A DNA stretch of 64,000 nt from Parabacteroides johnsonii DSM 18315 (GTDB taxonomy: Bacteria; Bacteroidota; Bacteroidia; Bacteroidales; Tannerellaceae), in NCBI RefSeq assembly GCF_025151045.1, contig NZ_CP102285.1:186001-250000 (forward strand), read 5' to 3'. Position 1 is the stretch's first letter. Every line of letters begins with the position of its first letter. The position numbers and the translations under genes are program-made. The notes beneath the pieces were generated by a model, which was given only the letters and a program-made list of their open reading frames with translations, made no database searches and had not been told where the DNA came from. Of this stretch, positions 27,543-34,972 are shown in pieces.

Positions 27543-28046
27543 ATGAAGATTCAATTTGCAATCGTTCGGTCGGAAAACGTGAATTATTTGTGTTACAAGG
27601 TAGATGACGTGTATGTGAATGCCAGTAATCCCATGATAACCTTTACCGTCGGCGAAGATGAATTTGAAATCGTAGAGCCGGACGAATCTCTCATGCGGAA
27701 AGAATACGAGTTCCGAGGAGAACGTTATTACCTCGTCCCCAGATTTTACCCGAACGGTTGGTTAGCGCTCACGTTGGAGTTGGTAGAAGACCAAGACGAG
27801 TATATCGTGCTGTCGGTCAATTTGGAAGCAATGGACGCACTCGATTTGCCCGACCGTACTTTCATTGATGTCAATCACTATCCGGAAGTTATGGAGTTCC
27901 TGACTGCAAACGGATTGGCGACCGATTCCGGCTACAAACGCAGAAGCGGATTCGTGGAATACCCGATGGTCATGCTGAACTTGCCGTTGCTTTACCAGCA
28001 CGCCCCGCAGACCTTCCAAAAAGCGAACATCTGCTTGTTCGAGTAA
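27543..28046 (+). CDS. DUF4313-like ICE protein
   Basis: 167 residues, beta-rich, with YYLVPRFYPNGWLALTLEL in the middle, a motif I associate with DUF4313 of Bacteroidetes conjugative elements. Acidic overall. No catalytic pattern is visible. First gene of a two-gene unit ended by a terminator at 28456. Confidence 0.6.
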   Translation: MKIQFAIVRSENVNYLCYKVDDVYVNASNPMITFTVGEDEFEIVEPDESLMRKEYEFRGERYYLVPRFYPNGWLALTLELVEDQDEYIVLSVNLEAMDALDLPDRTFIDVNHYPEVMEFLTANGLATDSGYKRRSGFVEYPMVMLNLPLLYQHAPQTFQKANICLFE

Positions 28047-28077
28047 ATTATATATGTTCTCTAAATAGATAAGCGAT

Positions 28078-28449
28078 ATGAACAAAGAAGAAAAAGTAAA
28101 CCTGCTGACCGCTTGGTTGGCCGAAGTGGTTGCAGAGAAGAAAGCGCACGACGAGCCTTGTGCCGTCACTTTTCTTTCTGCTAACGAAGTGCAGATGTCG
28201 GAAACCGTGAACGGAAGTATGCCGACGAACAAGGTCTATCCGGGAAATCCGCTGAAAAGCCTGCTGCGTACCATCGTCAAATGCTATTATGCGGACGAGG
28301 AAAAACATTGGTTGGAAATGGTCGCCACCGAATATGCGGAGTTGCCCGACGAACCGGACGAGCTGGAGAAAGTCTATTCCCCGGCGCTGTGCCCCGAACA
28401 TATCTATCATGCGCTCCGTGAGCTGAAAGCACTGGTAGCCGATAATTGA
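28078..28449 (+). CDS. Hypothetical ICE protein, 123 residues
   Basis: Acidic, mainly helical (starts MNKEEKVNLLTAWLAEVVAEK). No known family. It lies 31 bp after the DUF4313-like gene and is followed immediately by a terminator. Confidence 0.65.
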   Translation: MNKEEKVNLLTAWLAEVVAEKKAHDEPCAVTFLSANEVQMSETVNGSMPTNKVYPGNPLKSLLRTIVKCYYADEEKHWLEMVATEYAELPDEPDELEKVYSPALCPEHIYHALRELKALVADN

Positions 28450-28455
28450 GAACAG

Positions 28456-28492
28456 AAACCGCACCGGCAGCGATACTCGGTGTGGTTTCCCC
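28456..28492 (+). terminator. Rho-independent terminator
   Basis: AAACCGCACCG (28456-28466) pairs perfectly with CGGTGTGGTTT (28478-28488). Confidence 0.75.
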
Positions 28493-28694
28493 CTTTCCGC
28501 TTTCGTTCATTGCTCGATGAAAGTCGTTCAGCACCGTCCGCCACCGGCACGCATTGTCCTTTTGTAGCTTACCGCCCGGATACCCCGCCACCGCCCGTTT
28601 CCTTTTCTATCTGCCTTTTCCCTTTTATAGCAGCAAGAGCCGCCGATTTCTCCCGTCTGGCTCTCCTTACCGTCACCGCATAGGTTTTATCGCT

Positions 28695-28900
28695 GCAAAG
28701 GTAGGCTGTCGTGCCTGTTCCGCTGTTTTGAAGTGCATTTCTTGCAAATTCTTCCTTGCCGGGCAAGAGTAATTGGCAAGAAAAAACAGCGGGAGAGGCT
28801 TTCCCGACAGCCTTTTGATGCACCATAAAACCCGAAGCGGCTCCGGAATAAGGAAGCCGAACAGAGGGAAGAAAAACAACAATCATTAAAATTTAAGATT
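28695..28900 (+). promoter_or_regulatory. Structured leader (copy B)
   Basis: Partner of copy A. Landmarks: GCAAAGGTAGG (28695), TTGCAAATTCTTCC, hairpin CTTGC/GCAAG (28755-28767), GTAATTGGCAAG, CGACAGCC (which can pair with GGCTGTCG at 28704), CCATAAAACCC, hairpin CGGCT/AGCCG (28838-28859), AGGGAAGAAAAAC, ATG 41 bp later. Bases 28493-28694 hold CTTTTGTAGC and CTTTTATAGC modules and no gene. Confidence 0.65.
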
Positions 28901-29179
28901 ATGGACAACGAAATTCGAGAAAGCAAAGAGTACAAGCTCGCCAAAGAGTGGGAAATGGCGGTAAACAGTTACAACTTCAACCCGAAACGCTTCGCGGCAG
29001 CGATTCCCGACATGCACCCCACATTACAACAAAGCCTTTATCGGCTGATTAGAGAGTGTATCAAAGTGATGGCGGACGACAGCCGTAGATACGACGACCG
29101 CAACAGAGCTTCGCACGAGGAAGCTAAAGCTATCATGGAATACCTCGATAAACATGGATACAATATACCATTAAGATAA
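28901..29179 (+). CDS. Small hypothetical ICE protein, 92 residues
   Basis: Charged and helical (starts MDNEIRESKEYKLAKEWEMAV). No membrane segment or known motif. First of three closely spaced small genes behind leader copy B. Confidence 0.65.
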   Translation: MDNEIRESKEYKLAKEWEMAVNSYNFNPKRFAAAIPDMHPTLQQSLYRLIRECIKVMADDSRRYDDRNRASHEEAKAIMEYLDKHGYNIPLR

Positions 29180-29186
29180 TAGCGAT

Positions 29187-29459
29187 ATGAAAACAGAAGA
29201 ATTGAAATTTGACGGCACCACCTACCGTTGCCGCGTAGTGAAATCAAATGAGAACGAAGAACTGCTGATTGCCCCGACAGCTTTGCTCGACGCCTTGCAA
29301 CCGGGCAGCTTCGATGACGAGAACGAAGGCTTTGCTGGTGAAGAAGCCGAAAGGATCTACGACGAGGTGTTCTATTTCACCGATGCGGAAAACCTTAAAC
29401 TCTCTGACAACGAATTGATCGAGGTGCTGAAAGAGGATAACCCCGATTGGTTCGACTGA
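29187..29459 (+). CDS. Small hypothetical ICE protein, 90 residues
   Basis: Strongly acidic (contains DDENEGFAGEEAERIYDEV). Lies 7 bp after the previous gene. Acidic small proteins of ICEs are sometimes DNA mimics that block restriction; nothing in the sequence proves that here. Confidence 0.65.
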   Translation: MKTEELKFDGTTYRCRVVKSNENEELLIAPTALLDALQPGSFDDENEGFAGEEAERIYDEVFYFTDAENLKLSDNELIEVLKEDNPDWFD

Positions 29460-29495
29460 AACAAAGTATCAAATAATCACTTAAATAGCAATGGA

Positions 29496-29798
29496 ATGAT
29501 GAAAAAAGAATATGTAATGCAGGTCGTAGAGACCATCAGGGAACTGCTGGTAGCATTAGTCCCTACGAACGCCCTTATCTCTTGGGGACTCAAAGGCTTC
29601 ATAGCCACGGTATTCGAAAATATGCCCGCACTGAAATTCTACGTCAGTGGGAGGATGTACACCGGGTTCGTCATCATCGCACTGAATGGTTCGAACCATT
29701 ATGCCGTCTATCTCCAGAACGACACGGGCACGGAGTGCGTACATGATGAAGTGTGTTTCGACGAGCTGGGCGAATTGCTCGATTGTCATATCTCCTGA
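29496..29798 (+). CDS. Small hypothetical ICE protein, 100 residues
   Basis: Begins MMKKEYVMQVVETIRELLVAL. Mixed hydrophobic content without a clear transmembrane helix. Last gene of the plus-strand accessory operon, followed by a strong terminator. Confidence 0.65.
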   Translation: MMKKEYVMQVVETIRELLVALVPTNALISWGLKGFIATVFENMPALKFYVSGRMYTGFVIIALNGSNHYAVYLQNDTGTECVHDEVCFDELGELLDCHIS

Positions 29799-29840
29799 CC
29801 GACCGCAGCGCACCGGTAGGGGATGTGTGTAGATCACCGA

Positions 29841-29890
29841 AGGCGTGTCATAATCCGTAAAGCACGGCGTTATGATGCGCCTCCTTTTTC
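29841..29890 (+). terminator. Terminator ending the ICE accessory operon
   Basis: AGGCG-TCATAA-CCGT pairs with ACGG-TTATGA-CGCCT, followed by CCTTTTTC. The long stem makes it one of the strongest in the window. Confidence 0.8.
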
Positions 29891-29922
29891 TGTCCCTTTC
29901 TGAATGCTGCCGGAGAGTGAAC

Positions 29923-29959
29923 GATAAGATAAGTTTTGCAGAATAAATCTTATGTTATC
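29923..29959. promoter_or_regulatory. Inverted repeat upstream of the invertase gene
   Basis: GATAAGATAAG (29923-29933) and CTTATGTTATC (29949-29959) are inverted with one mismatch and flank a TTTTGCAG sequence. It lies about 80 bp before the invertase start and may be an operator. Confidence 0.45.
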
Positions 29960-30039
29960 CTCTCTCAACCTATTCGATAGCTTATTATTATTTAATGAAA
30001 AAACGGGAGCAATGTCGCTGCCGTGTAATACGTAAAATT

Positions 30040-30702
30040 ATGATAATAGGTTATTTGAGAGTTAGCACGAGCAAACAGCATCTGGCTAACCAACAGGACG
30101 AAATCCGGCGTTTCGCCGACAGTAGGAATCTTCGTGTCGATCATTGGGTGACGGAAATTGTCAGTGGCAAGAAAAAACGGGCTGACCGCAAGCTCGGCGG
30201 GCTGCTCCAACGCATGAAAAGCGGTGACACGCTGATCGTGACGGAAGTGTCTCGGTTGAGCCGGACATTGACCGACATCATGTCCATCATGGGTAAATGT
30301 CTGGAAAAGGGCATTAACCTGTACACGACCAAGGAAGGCTACTCGTTCGACAACACCATCAACAGCAAAGTGCTCTGCTTCGCCTTCGGGCTTGTGGCGG
30401 AGATAGAGCATAACCTGATTTCGTTGCGGACGAAAGAAGCCCTCGCCTTGAGAAAAGCCGAAGGTACCGTGCTTGGCAGGAAAAAAGGCAGCTACACCAA
30501 GACGAATGTGCTTATCGAGAACCGTCGCATCATTATCGGCATGTTGAAACGAGACTGCTCGGTTGCCGATATATGCAGACGCTTCGACATCTCGCGGGAC
30601 GCGTTCGCCAAGTTTCGCAAACAGTACAAGGATGTCATGAAAGCCTTGAACGAGAAAGAGGAGAGGAGAAGAGTGAGGGCGTTGTACAGGCAGGGTTTTT
30701 AG
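30040..30702 (+). CDS. Serine recombinase/DNA invertase (Pin/Mpi-like)
   Basis: Start at ATG 30040 (MIIGYLRVSTSKQHLANQQDE), 220 residues. The catalytic serine is in RVSTSKQ (about residue 9). VTEVSRLSRT holds the conserved Arg pair, and RTKEALALRKAEG, LGRKKGS the E-helix. The C-terminus has a Hin-like helix-turn-helix (VADICRRFDISRDAFAKFRKQ). Serine invertases flip or exchange DNA between short inverted sites. The next frame downstream is bounded by a 12-bp inverted repeat, so this enzyme probably acts on it. Confidence 0.9.
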   Translation: MIIGYLRVSTSKQHLANQQDEIRRFADSRNLRVDHWVTEIVSGKKKRADRKLGGLLQRMKSGDTLIVTEVSRLSRTLTDIMSIMGKCLEKGINLYTTKEGYSFDNTINSKVLCFAFGLVAEIEHNLISLRTKEALALRKAEGTVLGRKKGSYTKTNVLIENRRIIIGMLKRDCSVADICRRFDISRDAFAKFRKQYKDVMKALNEKEERRRVRALYRQGF

Positions 30703-30741
30703 GAAGGTGAACTACCGTGACAAGGTAGGGGAACGGACTAC

Positions 30742-31695
30742 GTGCCGGAGCAGCCAACATCGACCGACGACTACAAGGCAGGAGAGATTGCGAAAGACAT
30801 GGTTGTTACCAACATCAACAACCGACAATATACATTCATGGGCGTCGAACTCGGCCTGTGCAACGGCAACAGCTTGGAATACAAAGAGCGCAAAGTGAAG
30901 GTGCGTTTCAAGCAGACCGGTACGGGGCAGCAGTCGGACGAATTCGAAATCACCCAGACAAGATATTATACCGAAATGCTGGGTAACTGCACCTATTACC
31001 AGTTCGGGCGCAAAGACCCGATGCTCCCGTTGTTCTATGACGATGAAGCGTACAATCTGGATAAGGATCAATATGGCCCATTACAATACAAGTTCACTTT
31101 CGTTGACGAATCAGTGACTGGTACAGGGAAGGTCGCTATTAACCTCGGCATACAGCACCCCTATCATTTCCATTATGTTAGATCCGCATATGACGACTGG
31201 TGTTCAACACCTTATCATAACCTTTGGAACGCTACCCAAACGACCGCCGGAGCGACCGACAAGGTGGTCAAAACCATTTACGACCCCTCACCAGTAGGTT
31301 ATTGTGTGCCGCCTGCAAATGCGTTCACGGGAGTCACGCATAATGGCAACGGCGTTTCGGAGGCCCCTGCTTACTCGTATGGCAAAATCAATTCGCCTTA
31401 CAAGCAATATTATAACGAGTTTACAAACAATGCGGGGTGGATATTCTATTGCAGTAAAATGAATGGGCTGTTGAACTGGGACAATAGCGGCGGTACGATT
31501 TTCTATGGATGTCACGGCTATCGTTATGCCGGTAGCGGACATGGCGGACTTAACGGCAATTATTGGTCGGCCAATCCGAATAATGCGAAAACATCCTATT
31601 ACCTGCATTTCACCCAAACACAAGTTGCGCCTAAATATACCCAAGAATGTCGTGCCTACGGCTATTCGGTGCGCCCCGTGCGTGAGACCCCATAG
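30742..31695 (+). pseudogene. Fimbrial tip/FISUMP-like C-terminal cassette, promoterless
   Basis: An open frame of 317 codons starting with GTG inside the left inverted repeat. It has no signal peptide. The C-terminus (GGLNGNYWSANP ... AYGYSVRPVRE) matches the end of Bacteroidetes fimbrillin-tip and FISUMP-type surface proteins; the Tyr/Gly/Asn-rich body agrees. The N-terminal export half is missing and an in-frame stop lies just upstream. It reads as a silent C-terminal module waiting to be joined to an expressed N-terminus by recombination at the repeat. It could equally be a static remnant. Confidence 0.7.
30743..30754 (+). repeat. Inverted repeat, left arm (candidate invertase site)
   Basis: TGCCGGAGCAGC, perfectly inverted at 31702-31713. 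It overlaps the first codons of the fimbrial-like frame and lies 40 bp after the invertase stop. Confidence 0.7.
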
Positions 31696-31701
31696 AGCTG
31701 C

Positions 31702-31713
31702 GCTGCTCCGGCA
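31702..31713 (-). repeat. Inverted repeat, right arm (candidate invertase site)
   Basis: GCTGCTCCGGCA, six bp after the stop codon of the fimbrial-like frame; perfect inverse of 30743-30754. Confidence 0.7.
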
Positions 31714-31746
31714 AGACCGCATGGTTATATATGATATAAGGATTGT

Positions 31747-31805
31747 GATGACCGCTCCTGCCCGAATGCACTTGTTACACAAGCGGGCGGTCATCGCGAT
31801 TTTCT
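31747..31805 (+). terminator. Terminator-like hairpin
   Basis: GATGACCGC (31747-31755) pairs with GCGGTCATC (31787-31795) and is followed by GCGATTTTC. It lies outside the putative invertible segment. Confidence 0.55.
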
Positions 31806-31893
31806 TGTTCTTGGATTCCTTCGGACGAGATTCCTGATAGAGGTTGTTCTGTCGTTTTTGCAGACTGTATGCCTCTTCCGGCATAATGGGTAT

Positions 31894-32598
31894 TTATTTC
31901 CCCCGTTTTTGTGATAATATTTCGTATATGTCCTTGGCGTAGCTTCTTCCTATGGGAATGGTTCTCTCAAGCCCTTGGAGGTGTATTTCCTGCTTGGAAA
32001 ACCGGCTGACCTTGTTTATCGGAATCAGGAACGAACGATGTATCCTCAGAAATTCGTTTTTTGGTAACATTTCATGGAGTGCCTTTATATTGAGTCTGGA
32101 AATGATGTTTTCTCCATCTATCCGGAATATCCTGCTGTAATTCTCCATCGCCTCAATATAAAATATATCGGAAACAGGTACGGTTATACTGCTGTAATCC
32201 TGCTTTACAACAATAGTTTCCTGCCGTGATTCCGTAAGGCTTTCAATATGTGGTATGGCTTTCTCCACGGCCCTCTCGAAACGTTCATAGGCTATGGGCT
32301 TATGCAGGAAATCCACGGCGTCCAGATTGAAGCCGTCCAGTGCGTATTTGGCATGTGCGGTAGTGAAGATAAGGGTACATTCCGAAGGCAAGGCTTTTGC
32401 CACATCCAGACCGTTGAGACCGTTCATTTCAATATCAAGAAATACCAAGTCCGGTCTTGTCCGCATGATTTCTTCGAGTCCGATGCGGGGATCACAGAAA
32501 GTGGTGATTTCCATATCTCCCCTTCTTTCACAGAACTGCTGGATAACAAGCAATGCGATGGGTTCATCGTCTATGGCCACACATTTGATTTTTCTCAT
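31894..32598 (-). CDS. LytTR-family response regulator
   Basis: 234 residues. Receiver domain 1-120: acidic pocket DDE, phospho-acceptor Asp in LVFLDIEMNG, Thr in FTTAHA, Lys in FLHKPI. LytTR DNA-binding domain about 135-230 (IFYIEAMENYSRIF ... FLRIHRSFLIPI ... IPIGRSYAKDI). It overlaps the kinase gene by 4 bp. LytTR regulators bind pairs of direct repeats; a fitting pair lies between the kinase gene and the efflux operon, making that operon and itself the likely targets. Confidence 0.92.
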   Translation of the reverse strand: MRKIKCVAIDDEPIALLVIQQFCERRGDMEITTFCDPRIGLEEIMRTRPDLVFLDIEMNGLNGLDVAKALPSECTLIFTTAHAKYALDGFNLDAVDFLHKPIAYERFERAVEKAIPHIESLTESRQETIVVKQDYSSITVPVSDIFYIEAMENYSRIFRIDGENIISRLNIKALHEMLPKNEFLRIHRSFLIPINKVSRFSKQEIHLQGLERTIPIGRSYAKDIYEILSQKRGK

Positions 32599-33674
32599 GA
32601 AAGCTGTATGATTAATTTCGTTATGAACTCCCGTTTGTTCTCATCCTTTTCCGTAAGCAGCGTGAAACGTTCCGGATAAAGCAGTTTCAGGCGCTTTCGG
32701 CAATTTTCTATACCTATGGAAGGAGTATCCTGCTCTTTTTCTCTCATAATGGAATTGTGTGTCTTAAAAAGCAGCGTACCGTCTTCTACAACAATTCGTA
32801 TAAGTATGGTACAATCTTCGGAAGAAGACGTCCCGTACTTGAATGCGTTCTCCACGAAGGTAATCAGGATCATGGGAGGAATCTTGATGTTATCCTGATC
32901 TGTGCTGCTCTCGAATATGACCTTGGTATGGTCGTTGAGCCGTAACTGTTGCAATTCGACATACTGGCGTATATATTCTATTTCACTTTTTATGTCTATT
33001 TTCTCCACGGAGGCATTATGGTACATATACTTGAGGATATTGGAGAACTTGACGAAAGCGGATTCGGTCTGGTCGGATTTGGTTATGACCAGACCATACA
33101 GGGTATTGAGGGTGTTGAACAGGAAATGGGGATTTATCTGCGCCTTGTACATGGCCAGTTCGGCACGGTTCTTCTCCGCTTCTATTTCCTGACGGGCAAG
33201 CATCTGGCGGAAAAGTTCGAAGGTGACTTCAATAGCCAGTCCGAATCCGGATATGATAAGGAAAAAGAACCATACGGTCTGGGAATGAAGATGACGGCGG
33301 AAATCCAGCGGCAGTTTGGAATGGGAGTTTTCCGGCAGGGGAAAATGTGTCATCAGCTCGGTCACGAGCAGGAGAGTGACGACTGTCATTATGATCCTCC
33401 CATACCTTTTGCGCATGAAAAGTGACGGGATATTGACCTTACGGTACACGAAATAAAGCAGATAAAGGTATATGACCAGTGTCACTACAAAAGCGGGCTG
33501 GGTTACAAACCACTTGTCCACCGGGACAAGCAGTATGGTCAGGGGCAATATGACCAGGCAAAAAAGCAGGTCCACACAGAGGGTTATCCCGGGATATGCC
33601 GCTGTCCCCCTCATTATTTTCTTTATTCCTTCCAGAAGCATCTGAACTCTATATCTTTTTGAATGATTGAACAT
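32595..33674 (-). CDS. LytS/YpdA-type sensor histidine kinase
   Basis: I start at ATG 33674 (MFNHSKRYRVQMLLEG), 359 residues, because the promoter lies at 33688-33720 and translated sequence upstream would overlap it. Three or four N-terminal membrane helices (CVDLLFCLVILPLTILL, FVVTLVIYLYLLYFV, IIMTVVTLLLVTEL, VWFFFLIISGFGLAI) lead to the His_kinase domain: QINPHFLFNTLN contains the phosphorylated His, and PPMILITFVENAFKYG is the N box. No extracellular sensor domain, so the signal is probably sensed in the membrane. Forms a two-gene operon with the LytTR regulator. Confidence 0.9.
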   Translation of the reverse strand: MFNHSKRYRVQMLLEGIKKIMRGTAAYPGITLCVDLLFCLVILPLTILLVPVDKWFVTQPAFVVTLVIYLYLLYFVYRKVNIPSLFMRKRYGRIIMTVVTLLLVTELMTHFPLPENSHSKLPLDFRRHLHSQTVWFFFLIISGFGLAIEVTFELFRQMLARQEIEAEKNRAELAMYKAQINPHFLFNTLNTLYGLVITKSDQTESAFVKFSNILKYMYHNASVEKIDIKSEIEYIRQYVELQQLRLNDHTKVIFESSTDQDNIKIPPMILITFVENAFKYGTSSSEDCTILIRIVVEDGTLLFKTHNSIMREKEQDTPSIGIENCRKRLKLLYPERFTLLTEKDENKREFITKLIIQLS

Positions 33675-33687
33675 TAGATTGTTTCTG

Positions 33688-33720
33688 CAAAGATAATTCT
33701 TTGTTCTCATACCTCCAAAA
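33688..33720 (-). promoter_or_regulatory. Promoter of the two-component operon
   Basis: Minus strand TATCTTTG (33695-33688) and TTTTGG (33720-33715) are 19 bp apart, a textbook Bacteroidetes promoter. The leader to ATG 33674 is very short. Confidence 0.75.
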
Positions 33721-33731
33721 GCCGGAGCATT

Positions 33732-33770
33732 GTCGTTCGTCAACACATTTCCGTCGTTCATCAACACATT
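33732..33770. promoter_or_regulatory. Two 18-bp direct repeats, candidate LytTR sites
   Basis: GTCGTTCGTCAACACATT (33732-33749) and GTCGTTCATCAACACATT (33753-33770) differ at one base and are spaced 21 bp start to start, two helical turns. LytTR proteins bind such in-phase direct repeats. They sit about 25 bp upstream of the efflux -7 region's -33 zone and just upstream of the kinase promoter. Confidence 0.7.
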
Positions 33771-33794
33771 CTTAGAATATAGATAAAATCTTTT

Positions 33795-33802
33795 TAGATT
33801 TG
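33795..33802 (+). promoter_or_regulatory. -7 box of the RND efflux operon
   Basis: TAGATTTG matches TAnnTTTG. The expected -33 position reads TTAG rather than TTTG, so the promoter may depend on an activator bound at the direct repeats just upstream. Start codon at 33861. Confidence 0.6.
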
Positions 33803-33860
33803 CCGCCAACCGTTTCGGGAGGACTAATTTTAATTCAATAACAATAAATAAACAGGAAAA

Positions 33861-34964
33861 ATGAAAGGCTTCTTCATTTTATTATCAGTTGCGGCATTAC
33901 TATCTTCGTGCAGTTCTAAACAACAGCAAGAACCGGGTGCCAAGTACAAGACGCTTCGCGTGGAATTTTCTGACCAGACACTGAAAAACGGATATGCAGC
34001 CAGTCTGCGGGGCCGGCAGTATGTTGAGATACGTCCGCAGGTGGACGGTATCATTACAGAGATTCGTTTGAACGAGGGTGACGTGGTAAAAAAGGGACAA
34101 GTGTTGTTCGTCATTGACCAGGTTCCTTATAAGGCCGCGCTTGAAACGGCGATAGCCAACGTAAAGAGTGCTGAATCCCGTCTGGCTACCGCGCGGCTTA
34201 CGGCAGAGAGCAAGGAGGAACTCTTCCGGGAGAACGTGGTCTCCGAATTTGATCTCCAAACCGCCCGTAACTCTCTTGCAGAGGCTCAGGCCACTCTTGC
34301 CCAAGCCCGGGCGGAGGAAACCAATGCACGTAATAACTTGTCTTATACAGAGGTTAAAAGTCCCGTCAACGGGGTTGCCAGCATGATCCCTTATCGTGTG
34401 GGCGCTCTTGTGGGTAGCAATATTACAGAACCGTTGGTAACAGTTTCCGATGACGAGAGCGTTTATGCCTATTTTTCGATGAACGAGAACCAGATATTGG
34501 ACTTGGTACAACAATACGGCTCGCTTCAGAAAGCGATGGACGGGATGCCCGATGTGGAGCTGACCTTGAGTAACGGCAAGGCATATTCCCATTCCGGTAA
34601 AATCAATGCGGTGAGTGGAACCGTGGATGAAGGTACGGGTGCGGTGAGTCTGCGTGCGGAGTTTGCCAACCCGGAGAAACTGCTCCGTAACGGTGGTAGC
34701 GGTACGGTATTCGTCCCTTCGCACCGTGACAGCGTGATTGCCATTCCCCAGGCTGCCACTTATGAATTACAGAACCGGGTCTTCGTATATAAGGTGGTTG
34801 ACGGCAAGGCCAAATCAACTCCGGTCGAAGTGTTCCGTTTGAATAACGGGACGGAATATATTGTCGAGTCCGGCCTGCTTCCCGGCGATGTGATTATTGC
34901 CGAAGGTGCCGGTCTTGTACGCGAGGGAACCGAGATAGAAACTCACACGACCACTAATGAATAA
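33861..34964 (+). CDS. RND efflux periplasmic adaptor (membrane fusion protein)
   Basis: 367 residues with a lipoprotein signal (LLSVAALLSSCSSKQQ; lipobox LSSC). Typical AcrA layout: biotin/lipoyl half-motif (VEIRPQVDGIITEIRLNEGDVVKKGQVLF), a coiled-coil hairpin (about 85-145, rich in Ala/Glu), second lipoyl half (LSYTEVKSPVNGVAS), beta-barrel and membrane-proximal domain. It links the inner-membrane pump to the outer-membrane channel. Eight bp upstream of the pump gene. In operon with 34973 and 38141. Confidence 0.93.
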   Translation: MKGFFILLSVAALLSSCSSKQQQEPGAKYKTLRVEFSDQTLKNGYAASLRGRQYVEIRPQVDGIITEIRLNEGDVVKKGQVLFVIDQVPYKAALETAIANVKSAESRLATARLTAESKEELFRENVVSEFDLQTARNSLAEAQATLAQARAEETNARNNLSYTEVKSPVNGVASMIPYRVGALVGSNITEPLVTVSDDESVYAYFSMNENQILDLVQQYGSLQKAMDGMPDVELTLSNGKAYSHSGKINAVSGTVDEGTGAVSLRAEFANPEKLLRNGGSGTVFVPSHRDSVIAIPQAATYELQNRVFVYKVVDGKAKSTPVEVFRLNNGTEYIVESGLLPGDVIIAEGAGLVREGTEIETHTTTNE

Positions 34965-34972
34965 GCTGTGCC

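Noticed and set aside
31288-31884. 198-codon minus-strand frame across the fimbrial cassette end
   Set aside because: Antisense to a frame with clear surface-protein features and composed of low-complexity Ile/Arg/Thr; the downstream part lies in the terminator region.
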